Of a stretch of DNA of 64,000 nt, positions 9,048 through 17,584 are shown one piece after another (the first letter of the stretch is position 1; every line of letters starts with the position of its first letter). The DNA lies in assembly GCA_049841155.1 (NCBI GenBank), contig JASGHI010000003.1, positions 1,922,001-1,986,000 of the forward strand, read 5' to 3'. Source of the DNA: ZC4RG30 sp049841155 (GTDB lineage: Bacteria; Pseudomonadota; Gammaproteobacteria; Steroidobacterales; Steroidobacteraceae). The notes under the pieces were generated by a model, which was given only the letters and a program-made list of their open reading frames with translations, had not been told where the DNA came from and did not search any database. Both the position numbers and the translations under genes were made by a program.

Positions 9048-10652
9048 ATGCTCGGCTTTCTGCCCACCTATACCAGGGCCTTCGTTTTCGTCCTCGTCGC
9101 GCTGATCGGCGCCCGGGTGTTCATGCGCATCATCCGCTTCACGCCGGAAAATGACAGCGCATGGTTCAGGGCCTGGCTGGTACTCACTGCCGCTGCATTC
9201 TTCGGCGGTCATTTCCTCATTTACTCGCTTCTCGTCGGCATCGTCTGTGCCATGCTAGCCGCACCCGGAACGACCAATCGGGTCCAGGCCTATGTCGTTC
9301 TCCTGCCCCTCATCCCGCTCTTTTCGTACACCCTGCCCGGAGCCTTCGGCATCAGTTACATACTGATGCTCGATCATTTCCGCGTACTGACAATCTGCAT
9401 TCTTCTGCCGGCCTTTTTTCACGCACCGGCGCAAGACTATTCCCCCAAGGTGGTCAGAAACACCGTTGACTTCTTCTTTCTCGGCTACTGCCTCTGGATG
9501 ATCCTGCTCAATTTCACCCAGCGCGAGACCGTGACCGACGTGCTGCGGGGAACCGTGGAAACGCTCCTGTTCATCCTGCTGCCGTTCTACGCCGTACGCC
9601 GGCTTCTCGGGTCGGCAAAGGACATCGAGAAAGTGCTGGTGGCGATGGTCTTCGCATCGATACTGGTGGGCTTTGTCGGCATCGTCGAGGAGACATTCCG
9701 GTGGTCTTTCTTCGACTACATATCGAGCACCCTGCATATGGACGCCAGGCGGGACTTCACCCGCGCACAGGACATCCGCTTCGGCCTGATCAGGGTCAAG
9801 GCGACCATAGACGGCGGTGTCGGTTATTTCTTCATGCTCTCCATCGGCGCCGCCATATGCAGCCACCAGTTGAAGCTCATACCGAAGCGAGTATTTTTCC
9901 CGCTGCTGCTGATACTGGTCACCTGCCTGATATTCACCGGATCCCGGGGCCCGTGGTTTGCCACCGCGATCATGGTGTGCCTGATGCTGTTCTTCCGGCT
10001 CTTCCAGACCCCCGTGCGCCTGTTCTTCGTCGCCGTTGCCGCGATCTTCCTCCTGCCCATAGTGCAGGGGATGATCCTCAACACTTCCGACCCCTTCGAC
10101 ACTTTCTCCTACCGGAAAAAACTGCTGGAATCGAGCATTCCGGTAATCCGGCAGAAGCCGCTGCTGGGCTGGGACAACATGCAGGCGCTGGAAGCCTCGG
10201 GCCTGCTTGAACATCTGCGCCAGGGGCAGGGAATCATCGACATCGTCAACACCTTTGTCGGCGAGGCGCTGTTTGGAGGCATTCCGCGTGTAGTGCTCTT
10301 TGGCGGGATTTTCTTCGGCTGCCTATGGTCGGTGGTGCAGCGGCACAAGCGAGACATGGTGAGGGGCGATCTGAGCAAGGCCCCCATTGCCGCCTTCCTG
10401 TCGGCGCTGACAATTGCCACCGTGTTCCTTCTCATCACCGTGAGCATGGTCGGGCACATTCCGGCGTATGTATTTCTTGCCGCCAGCCTGTGCAGTGCGT
10501 ATGCGGCGAGGCCAGTCCGGGAAGCCACGGAAGTGGCTGCTACGCAGACGGACGCGCTGTCAGCGCGCTCAGGAGGTTCCCGCTCCGAGCACCGCCTCGT
10601 AAAAGGCCATCGTCTGCCGGGCTACAGCGACAGGATGAAACCGGCCCGCTGA
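9048..10652 (+). CDS. O-antigen polymerase/ligase-like membrane protein (Wzy/WaaL fold)
   Basis: A 534-residue polytopic membrane protein with about 11 hydrophobic segments, a large periplasmic loop around residues 200-260 and the GSRGPW motif near residue 300 that is typical of the Wzy_C/O-antigen ligase family. With the flippase alongside and Wzz further down, it is most likely the Wzy polymerase of this locus. A ligase role cannot be excluded, as the two families share the fold. It is divergent from the oxygenase, and its last 84 bases overlap the end of the convergent glycosyltransferase at 10569. Confidence 0.8.
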   Translation: MLGFLPTYTRAFVFVLVALIGARVFMRIIRFTPENDSAWFRAWLVLTAAAFFGGHFLIYSLLVGIVCAMLAAPGTTNRVQAYVVLLPLIPLFSYTLPGAFGISYILMLDHFRVLTICILLPAFFHAPAQDYSPKVVRNTVDFFFLGYCLWMILLNFTQRETVTDVLRGTVETLLFILLPFYAVRRLLGSAKDIEKVLVAMVFASILVGFVGIVEETFRWSFFDYISSTLHMDARRDFTRAQDIRFGLIRVKATIDGGVGYFFMLSIGAAICSHQLKLIPKRVFFPLLLILVTCLIFTGSRGPWFATAIMVCLMLFFRLFQTPVRLFFVAVAAIFLLPIVQGMILNTSDPFDTFSYRKKLLESSIPVIRQKPLLGWDNMQALEASGLLEHLRQGQGIIDIVNTFVGEALFGGIPRVVLFGGIFFGCLWSVVQRHKRDMVRGDLSKAPIAAFLSALTIATVFLLITVSMVGHIPAYVFLAASLCSAYAARPVREATEVAATQTDALSARSGGSRSEHRLVKGHRLPGYSDRMKPAR

Positions 10653-11792
10653 GGCGAGACCCGCACCGGATAACGACTCCGCCAGCCGGGGAATGGTGAT
10701 GATGCGGATCAGCTGACTGGCCAGATGCTCCGCATCTTCCACCCTGAACAGTAATCCACTCTCCTCGTCGGCGATGATCTCCGGAACCCCGCCCACACGG
10801 GAGGCAACAGTGGGTGTACCGGCACAGAGGGATTCGATTGCCGCGAGCGGATAGGTCTCCTGACGCGAGGCAATGACCGCCACGTGACACGACCTGCGCA
10901 GCGCCTGAATCGCCGCCGCGGACTGGGCTCCAAGCACGGTGATACGCCGGCGCACGTTCTCGGCTACATGGACGGGCAGGTAGTCCTCCAGGGACCATAC
11001 CTTTCCGGCGTCATCCCGGAACCCGTTGTCCGGCCCGACGAAGACCAGTTCAGCCTCCGGCACTTTGCCCAGCACCAGGGCAAACGCGCGAAACAGGATG
11101 TCCGGCCCCTTGATGCGGTCGAAGCGGCCGACGTAGAGGATCCGTGCCGGTGTGGCCCCGCCCAGATTCCACGTCACGGCATCCGCGTTGACATTCACCG
11201 GATTGGGAATCACCGCCGACAGCCGAGGCGGATTGCGAAGACGCGCCAAGGTCTGCTCCAGTACCGTGCGGGAGGGAGCCGTAATCCCTGCCGCCACTTG
11301 CATGCCGCGGAATTCGAGCTGGCAGCGGCGGGCGAACCGGCGTTGCGAAATCGCGCCGTATGCAAGCCCGTTGATGAACCAGGGACCATGCAGGCGGACC
11401 ACGATCGGGATGCCTGCGGAACGCATCCAGCCGGCGAAGCCAAAGCTCTCTTCCACTTCCACCAGTTGGGGACCTGGCTGCCGCCGCAGCGCAAGCGCCA
11501 CACCTCTGCCGCTGCGCCGTGGAATTTCAGACTCCGGGTCGAAAATCCGGCTCAGTCTCTGGCCGAATTTGGCAATGATGCCAGAGGCCTCATTGGCGAT
11601 CCGGTCGACATCCGTCACATTGGCCTGCAGGAATTGCGGCGGGACACTGCCCATGGAGAGGATGCTCGGCGTGACATTCAGCGACGCCAGCCCGGCCGCG
11701 AGATTCTGTACATAGGTGGCGATGCCGCTCAATGTCTTCTCCGCGGGCCACCCTGGAGAAACCAGCGCCACGTTCCGGATCGGGGCAGTCAT
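10569..11792 (-). CDS. Family 4 glycosyltransferase
   Basis: A 407-residue GT-B retaining glycosyltransferase. The N-terminal domain opens with VALVSPGWP and a glycine-rich loop (TLSGIATYV). The C-terminal domain has RILYVGRFDRIKGPD and the nucleotide-binding signature ASRQETYPLAAIESLCAGTP with its EX7E-type glutamates. The start at 11792 is fixed by an ATGA overlap with the stop of wecB, indicating translational coupling. The 3' end overlaps the convergent polymerase gene by 84 bases. Confidence 0.87.
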   Translation of the reverse strand: MTAPIRNVALVSPGWPAEKTLSGIATYVQNLAAGLASLNVTPSILSMGSVPPQFLQANVTDVDRIANEASGIIAKFGQRLSRIFDPESEIPRRSGRGVALALRRQPGPQLVEVEESFGFAGWMRSAGIPIVVRLHGPWFINGLAYGAISQRRFARRCQLEFRGMQVAAGITAPSRTVLEQTLARLRNPPRLSAVIPNPVNVNADAVTWNLGGATPARILYVGRFDRIKGPDILFRAFALVLGKVPEAELVFVGPDNGFRDDAGKVWSLEDYLPVHVAENVRRRITVLGAQSAAAIQALRRSCHVAVIASRQETYPLAAIESLCAGTPTVASRVGGVPEIIADEESGLLFRVEDAEHLASQLIRIITIPRLAESLSGAGLASAGRFHPVAVARQTMAFYEAVLGAGTS

Positions 11793-12901
11793 TCTGGCTG
11801 CCCGTACGTGCACAGGCCCTGCAATATCCGCTCCGCCGCGTGACCATCCCCGAAGGGATTGCGCGCCGCCAGATTCGGCCGCGAATCCTGCTCCCGCTCG
11901 AACAGCTTCTTCACTTCGCGCACGATATCTTCCCTCGACGATCCGACCAGGCGCGCGAGCCCCGCATCGACCGCTTCCTGCCTCTCGGTGGATTCGCGCA
12001 GTACCAGCACCGGCTTGTTCAGCGACGGCGCCTCCTCCTGCACCCCGCCGGAATCGGTGAGAATGATGTCCGCTTCGGCCATTGCCTTGACGAACTCGGG
12101 ATAGCCCAGTGGGTCCGACAACTCCACCCGCGGATGCCCACCCAGCGCGGGCATCACGACGTCCCTCACGCGCGGACTCATGTGGACGGGAAACTGGATG
12201 CGGGCGTCGGGATAGCTATCAAGGATTTCCAGGAAAGCCTGGCAGATGTTCCGCAGCGGCGCTCCATGATTCTCGCGCCGGTGGGTAGTCACCAGAATGC
12301 GGCGGCTGCCGGCTCCAATGCCTTCCACACCCAGCTTCCTTGCCGTCCACAGCAGCGAGTCGATGCCGGTGTTGCCGGTCACGGCGATGTCCTTCTCCTC
12401 CACTCCTTCGCGTCGCAGGTTGGATACTGCTAGAGGAGTCGGCGCACAGTGCAGCTGTGCCAGCTGGGTGATCAGACGCCGATTCATCTCCTCCGGGAAA
12501 GGGCTGTACCTGTCCCAGGTGCGCAGGCCCGCCTCCACATGAGCGACCGGTATCTTGTGATAGAAGGCCGCCAGCGCGCCGCTGAATGCAGTGGAAGTAT
12601 CTCCCTGCACGAGCACCCAGTCCGCCGGATGAGCTTCGAGCCAGCCGCTGACTCCTGCCAGCGCTGCACGGGTGATGTAGTCGATGGATTGATCGGGGCG
12701 GAGTATGTCCAGGTCCACATCCGGAGTGATGTCAAACCAGCGGAACATGGCCGTCAGCATTTCCCGGTGCTGCCCGGTGCTGACCACCTCGATCCGGAAC
12801 TGCCCGGGACGGGACCGTGCCGCGAGAATCAGCGGCGCCAGCTTCACGACTTCAGGCCTCGTGCCCAGCACGAAGGTAAGCCGCAACGGCCGTGTACTCA
12901 T
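11789..12901 (-). CDS. wecB: UDP-N-acetylglucosamine 2-epimerase (non-hydrolysing)
   Basis: Interconverts UDP-GlcNAc and UDP-ManNAc in the cytoplasm, supplying a ManNAc donor. The protein is about 370 residues, the usual length. The N-terminus has the family motif VLGTRPEVVKLAP, followed by TGQHREM, GDTSTAF and HVEAGLRT, and later TTHRRENHG and SGGVQEEAP, all characteristic of WecB/MnaA. The start at 12901 is fixed by an ATGA overlap with the preceding gene. No wecC (UDP-ManNAc dehydrogenase) is seen, so the sugar used here is more likely ManNAc than ManNAcA. Confidence 0.94.
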   Translation of the reverse strand: MSTRPLRLTFVLGTRPEVVKLAPLILAARSRPGQFRIEVVSTGQHREMLTAMFRWFDITPDVDLDILRPDQSIDYITRAALAGVSGWLEAHPADWVLVQGDTSTAFSGALAAFYHKIPVAHVEAGLRTWDRYSPFPEEMNRRLITQLAQLHCAPTPLAVSNLRREGVEEKDIAVTGNTGIDSLLWTARKLGVEGIGAGSRRILVTTHRRENHGAPLRNICQAFLEILDSYPDARIQFPVHMSPRVRDVVMPALGGHPRVELSDPLGYPEFVKAMAEADIILTDSGGVQEEAPSLNKPVLVLRESTERQEAVDAGLARLVGSSREDIVREVKKLFEREQDSRPNLAARNPFGDGHAAERILQGLCTYGQPE

Positions 12902-13653
12902 GGACGCCTCCCGATCAGCAGCGCAAACATCGCCGCGACCATCAAGGCGCCGAACTGGACGCCGGTCGTGAAGTATCTCGGGAACAGCCGGGCCGGCTCC
13001 TGCAGCAATCTGTGCACCCACTCCAGGCCACACTTCTGCATCCACAGCGGGGCGCGGCTCAGATGGCCGGAGATCACCTCGAAAGAACCGCCCACACCGA
13101 TCGCCACATCCACGCCCAGGGATCCCCACTGATCAGCAATGAAGTACTCCTGACGGGGAACGCCCATGCCACAGAGCAACACTCTCGCACCGCTCCCGGC
13201 AACAATGGAAGCGATGGCGGAAAAATCCGCTGCCGGGAAGAAGCCGTGATGATACCTGATATCCAGGCCCGGAAATTTCGCGCGCAGTTCTTCCGCTGCC
13301 CTACGGATATTCTGTTCGCTCGAACCCAGCAGGAACACGGGAATTGCGCGCCGCGCTGCTTCCGAACAGACCCCGTCAACCACATCGATGCCCGCGACGC
13401 GTTCTGGAAGTCCACGGCCAAGCAGTCTTGAGGCCCACACCAGCGGCTGGCCATCCGCCAGCGCGAGAAACGCCCGGTCGACATGCAACTGCAGCTTCGG
13501 GTCACTCCTCATCATCATGGCAAACGAGACGTTGACGGTGCAGACCCATCCTCCCGCGCGGGCCTGCACGGCCTGGATGATCCTGCCGACCGCCTCATCG
13601 AGCGTGACCTTGTCCAGGCACGCATTGAGGATCTGGACACTCCCGCGCCGCAT
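12898..13653 (-). CDS. WecG/TagA/CpsF family glycosyltransferase
   Basis: A 251-residue GT26 enzyme. Family members transfer ManNAc or ManNAcA to a polyprenyl-diphosphate-linked sugar at the inner membrane. Seen are the conserved TVNVSFAMMM and LADGQPLVWASRLLG regions, FLLGSSEQN, and LLCGMGVPRQE followed by GVGGSFEVISG. The start at 13653 shares a TGATG junction with the upstream stop; longer versions begin with unrelated sequence. Sitting next to wecB, it most likely uses the ManNAc made there. A C-terminal hydrophobic tail may help membrane association. Confidence 0.9.
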   Translation of the reverse strand: MRRGSVQILNACLDKVTLDEAVGRIIQAVQARAGGWVCTVNVSFAMMMRSDPKLQLHVDRAFLALADGQPLVWASRLLGRGLPERVAGIDVVDGVCSEAARRAIPVFLLGSSEQNIRRAAEELRAKFPGLDIRYHHGFFPAADFSAIASIVAGSGARVLLCGMGVPRQEYFIADQWGSLGVDVAIGVGGSFEVISGHLSRAPLWMQKCGLEWVHRLLQEPARLFPRYFTTGVQFGALMVAAMFALLIGRRP

Positions 13654-14777
13654 CAGGTTTCCCAGGCGCGCTGCAGCAGCGCGGCATCGACAAAAAACTT
13701 CGTCGCCCAGTTCGGATAGCTCAGAGGTGCATAGCGTCCCCATATCGGGAATGAGCCTGCAATGGCGCCTCGCACCTGTTCGGGCGCTTGCTCTGCCGTC
13801 ATCTGGGTCGACATCACGTAGCGCAGCGCACGGCGTGCAGCATCGCGGTAGACGGAATCACCCGTGGCTTCGAATATGCGCGCCCAGACGGTGGAAAGCT
13901 GGCAGCTTCCCGTGAGGCAGGCATAGCGCGCCGCAGGCCCGCCCTCCACGGTTATCTGCCCCGGCACGAAGCCGTCCTCACCTTGCAACTTTAGTACTGC
14001 ATCGGCGGCCCGCCGGCCGGCTTCGACGTAGGTCGAATCGCCGAGGATCCAGCCCGACTCCTGCAGGCCGCAGATCGTGTAGGAAATATTGTGCGTGTAG
14101 GGATTGTCGCCACGACGGAAAGCGGCGTCGCGGAACAATCCGCCCGAATGCTGGCTTTCCACCGCCCAGTCGAGATTGCGCCGCGCGATCCGCTCGAAAG
14201 CCGCATCCGGAGCGACGCCATTCAGCCGCAGCAGCGCCCAGGCAGAGCGGGCGTTGTAGACATGCGGCGTGCCAAAGTGCTCATTGCGCGTCCAGCGCCC
14301 CGACTCGTCGGCTACATCGACCAGCCAGCGGCCGGCATCGATCGCCGCCCGCAGGAAAACCTGATCGGAGGAGCGCTGATACGCATCGACGAGACCGAAA
14401 AGCACCTGCCCGGTATCGAAGACGATGCCGCCGGCGCCATACGATGGGTTCGAGATGCTGCCATCCGGATTCTGGATGGAGACCAGCCAGTGGGCGGCGC
14501 GCAGCGCGCGCTCGTCAAGGTCGGCGCGCCGCAGCTGCTGCGCCGCCTCCAACAGCGTGCCCACGATGTACCCGGTGGTTTCACGATAGGGCGGCTTCCA
14601 GCCGCCGCGCAGGCTGTAGCCATAGCTGACGCCATCGCCACACTTGTCCTGCGCCCGACACAACCAGCCGAGTGCAGCATCGACATGCCGTTGCAATTCC
14701 AGCGGCGCTGCGCGCGAGTCGAACAGATCTCTCCAGACAATACCGGCAAAAATCTGTCCTGCTTGAATCCAGGACAT
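13653..14777 (-). CDS. Uncharacterised alpha/alpha-toroid protein of the polysaccharide operon
   Basis: I do not recognise a specific family. The 374-residue protein is soluble, without signal peptide, and consists of repeated helix pairs punctuated by W and G (for example residues 97-111, WLVSIQNPDGSIS; 178-184; 205-215), the pattern of terpenoid-cyclase-like or six-hairpin glycosidase-like toroids. A Cys/Trp-rich stretch at residues 286-300 (YACLTGSCQLSTVW) stands out. The ATG at 14777 has GGAAGG upstream. It is coupled to the WecG-like gene by a TGATG overlap, so it probably acts in the same pathway. Glycan lyase, hydrolase or a non-enzymatic role are all possible. Confidence 0.6.
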   Translation of the reverse strand: MSWIQAGQIFAGIVWRDLFDSRAAPLELQRHVDAALGWLCRAQDKCGDGVSYGYSLRGGWKPPYRETTGYIVGTLLEAAQQLRRADLDERALRAAHWLVSIQNPDGSISNPSYGAGGIVFDTGQVLFGLVDAYQRSSDQVFLRAAIDAGRWLVDVADESGRWTRNEHFGTPHVYNARSAWALLRLNGVAPDAAFERIARRNLDWAVESQHSGGLFRDAAFRRGDNPYTHNISYTICGLQESGWILGDSTYVEAGRRAADAVLKLQGEDGFVPGQITVEGGPAARYACLTGSCQLSTVWARIFEATGDSVYRDAARRALRYVMSTQMTAEQAPEQVRGAIAGSFPIWGRYAPLSYPNWATKFFVDAALLQRAWET

Positions 14778-14902
14778 CGGACCTTCCCTTTGTTTCCCTT
14801 TCCGGCCGCCTATAGCCTGCCTGATCCAGCGCCGGAATACAGTGCCGGGCATACCCGCGCCGGCTGCAATCCCTGGGATTTCGTCACAATTTCCGGCAGC
14901 CG

Positions 14903-16081
14903 CTACCCCTCTCCGTCCCGGGGCGTACGCTTCCAGTCCTTCTGCGGGCCCGATAGCGCGAGGCGGGCAAAGAGCACCAGTTTCCCGAGCATGAAAACCG
15001 GGCTCAGGGCGAGATAGATGAAGGCCCGGGCAGGCATGCGCAACTGCACCAGGCCGGTGAAAACGGCGAGCCCGAAGACGACGACGCTCGCCGCAACGAC
15101 GAAGACCACCGCGCTGCCCAGCCAGAGGCTGATCGCACCCACCACCAGCATGCCGAAGATGTACATGCTCAGAGGCGGCACCAGCATGTCCAGCACTTCG
15201 TCCAGCATGAGACGGCTGGGACTGCGCAGCAGCGATCGCAGGGCCCGCGGGAAGAAGGTGGAGAACGCCTGCTTCTTTCCACCCTCCCAGCGGGCCTGCT
15301 GGACCTGCACCTGGCGGACGCTGGAGGCAATGTCGCTGGTGACGACGGCGCCTGGAATGTAGTGGATGCGCACGCCCTTCTGCACCAGCTCCTTGCCGAA
15401 GTCCAGGTCTTCCGCGATGGAAGACACCGGCCAGCCGGTCTCGAGAATGAGCGGGCTGCGAAATGCCATGCCGCTGCCCTTGAGGCCGCAGGATCCGCCG
15501 AGGAAGCAGCGGCCTGCCGCCCGCACGTGATTCACGTACGCGAAGCTCATGAAGCCGAAAGCCGCGAGCCAGGAGTCGGTGGGATTGGCGACCGTGTTGC
15601 GCCCCTGCGCGACCTCAACCCGCGGATCGGCAAAGGCATCGTTGAGCGCCGCGAGGAATCCGCGGTCAACGTACATGTCGGCATCGACGAATGCGATCAC
15701 GTCGAACGATGAAAGATGGCCGGCATGCGACCGCAGCAGCCAGTCCAGCGCCTGGCCCTTGCCGCGGGCGGTCTGGTCGTGCCGTTCGTAGACGCGGGCA
15801 TGGCAGCGCCGGGCAACCGCGGCCGTATCGTCCGTGCAGTTGTCCGCGATCACGATGATCTCGAACTGGTCCCGGGGATAGTCGCAGCCGGACAGGTCCG
15901 AAAGCGTCCGGGTGATCCGCGCCCCTTCGTTGTGCGCGGGAACGATGATGGCGATGCGGCTGCGCCGCGCATTGCGCTGCCCCGGCGGGACATACACCCA
16001 TGAGCCGATGACGACACAGAGCATGTACGCGGAAACGAGCACGATGTACGCGGCGACGGGCCACAGAATCCAGGTAAACAC
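14903..16081 (-). CDS. Processive-type family 2 glycosyltransferase, membrane-bound
   Basis: A 392-residue inner-membrane GT2 with one N-terminal helix (residues 5-27), a GT-A core and two to three C-terminal helices. It shows IIVPAHNEG, the ADNCTDDT loop, DAD at 133-135, AEDLDFG, and a QQARW motif, which corresponds to the QxxRW of processive synthases such as cellulose and hyaluronan synthase or NodC. Despite that motif it may add only one residue in this Wzx/Wzy context. The start is GTG at 16081 after TTAGG. Confidence 0.86.
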   Translation of the reverse strand: MFTWILWPVAAYIVLVSAYMLCVVIGSWVYVPPGQRNARRSRIAIIVPAHNEGARITRTLSDLSGCDYPRDQFEIIVIADNCTDDTAAVARRCHARVYERHDQTARGKGQALDWLLRSHAGHLSSFDVIAFVDADMYVDRGFLAALNDAFADPRVEVAQGRNTVANPTDSWLAAFGFMSFAYVNHVRAAGRCFLGGSCGLKGSGMAFRSPLILETGWPVSSIAEDLDFGKELVQKGVRIHYIPGAVVTSDIASSVRQVQVQQARWEGGKKQAFSTFFPRALRSLLRSPSRLMLDEVLDMLVPPLSMYIFGMLVVGAISLWLGSAVVFVVAASVVVFGLAVFTGLVQLRMPARAFIYLALSPVFMLGKLVLFARLALSGPQKDWKRTPRDGEG

Positions 16082-16165
16082 GTGCCTAACGATTTCCGGA
16101 GCTGAATTTCAAAAAGGTTATTACAGACCCGGGCCGAATGCACGGGACCCGGTCACGCAAATTCC

Positions 16166-17383
16166 TCAAGGCGGATCTCCCAGCGCCAGGCGGAACAGCC
16201 CATGCAGCTTCTGTGCTTCGGCGAGCACCCGGTGCTGGCGGGAAACAGCCTGCCGCGCCGCGGCCGCCATGCCCAGCCATTGCTCGTCCGTCAGACCCAC
16301 GGCCCTGCGCACGACATTCTTCAGGCCGTCGATGTCGGCAGCCGGACAAAGCCAGCCATTGACCTCGTGCTCCACCAGTTCCGGTATGCCCGCGATGTAG
16401 GTGGAAACCACAGGCCTGCCCATGGCCATGGCCTCCATGATGGCCACCGGCAACCCCTCGGCCAGACTCGGCAATACGAGAATGGACGAGGAAACGATCT
16501 GCTTCCTGACCTGCTCCTCGGAAGCCCAGCCCGTGATGGTCACCAGATCCGCCAGATCGTGCCGGCGCACCTGCTCCTCGATGACCCCGCGCAATTCTCC
16601 ATCCCCGACCAGCACCAGCGGAACGCGCAGGCCTTCGGCCTTCAGCCGCGCGATGACCTCGACCAGCAGATGCTGGGACTTGGCCACGCACAGACGCCCC
16701 ACGCAGACGATGCGGGCCTGCGCGGGCCGCTCATGCAACGGCGCACCGAGATAGGCGTCATCCAGGCCGCAGCGGATGACATGCGCCTTGGGTTGATCGC
16801 CCAGGGCCACCCAGCGGAAGACCTGGGCGCGCGTGTAGTGGCTGATGGCTGCAACGAACTTTGCATGCCGCACTTTCTCGCGGATGTGCAGCTGCTGCGG
16901 ATGGTCCCATTCATCCGGGCCATGGATGGTGAAGCTGTATGAAAGCCCCGCCAGCCGCTGCGCATACATGCACACCTCGGCCGAATTGGTGCCGAAGTGC
17001 GCATGGACATGCTTGACCCCGTCGCTCCTGGCCCAGCGCGCGAGCAGGGCGCCCTCGGCAACCGCAAACAGATGATGGACCAGGGTGCGGTCGCCACCCA
17101 CCCCCATGCGCAGCGCCTCCGCCAGTACCCGCAGCATCCCCACGGGACTGCGGCAGGCCTCGGCGAACGCCGCCCACAGGACCGGCAGCACGCCTTTCTC
17201 CAGCAGGTATCGGGTGCGGCCGCGCTCGGCTTCATCGACGGGATCGGCGACCTCGGCGTCCCACCCCCGCAGCGCATAGCGCCGCACGCTCATGCCCAGG
17301 GTCTCCAGCGCGAGGATCTCGCGCCGTATGAAGGTATGGCTGACTTTCGGATACTGGTTAATGAAATAGGCGACTTTCATCAT
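16166..17383 (-). CDS. Family 4 glycosyltransferase
   Basis: A 405-residue GT-B enzyme. The N-terminus (VAYFINQYPKVSHTFIRRE) is typical of the colanic-acid/exopolysaccharide GT4 group. The C-terminal nucleotide-sugar site has IVCVGRL and PSLAEGLPVAIMEAMAMGRP with conserved glutamates. Two adjacent ATG codons (17383, 17380) can start it; neither has a strong ribosome site. It is transcribed divergently from the wcaJ-type gene. Donor sugar unknown. Confidence 0.87.
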   Translation of the reverse strand: MMKVAYFINQYPKVSHTFIRREILALETLGMSVRRYALRGWDAEVADPVDEAERGRTRYLLEKGVLPVLWAAFAEACRSPVGMLRVLAEALRMGVGGDRTLVHHLFAVAEGALLARWARSDGVKHVHAHFGTNSAEVCMYAQRLAGLSYSFTIHGPDEWDHPQQLHIREKVRHAKFVAAISHYTRAQVFRWVALGDQPKAHVIRCGLDDAYLGAPLHERPAQARIVCVGRLCVAKSQHLLVEVIARLKAEGLRVPLVLVGDGELRGVIEEQVRRHDLADLVTITGWASEEQVRKQIVSSSILVLPSLAEGLPVAIMEAMAMGRPVVSTYIAGIPELVEHEVNGWLCPAADIDGLKNVVRRAVGLTDEQWLGMAAAARQAVSRQHRVLAEAQKLHGLFRLALGDPP

Positions 17384-17584
17384 CGGATACTAGCGGCCAC
17401 GCGACCTCCTAAAGTAGCCGACCCGCCGCCGCTCGACTGTGCGCAAAGTGACAGGATGAACGGCGGCATCCTTGATGTTGTTTTTTTGCAACATTCACGA
17501 TTGTGCGCGAAGCCATATTCGGTCTTCAGTCGCCATTGACCGACATCACATAAAGTCGGGGGGCGTTGCGGCGACAATAGGACA
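17384..17584. promoter_or_regulatory. Divergent intergenic region between GT4 and wcaJ-type gene
   Basis: This 201-base spacer separates two divergent genes, so promoters for both must lie here or within the coding ends. Bases about 17470-17530 are markedly richer in A/T than their surroundings and contain a run of seven T followed by GCAA. I could not identify convincing -35/-10 hexamers, nor a sigma-54 -24/-12 pair with correct spacing. Confidence 0.35.

Noticed and set aside
17470..17500. Possible sigma-54 -12 element (TTGCA) before the wcaJ-type gene
   Set aside because: No GG dinucleotide at the required distance upstream on either strand, so the -24 element is missing.
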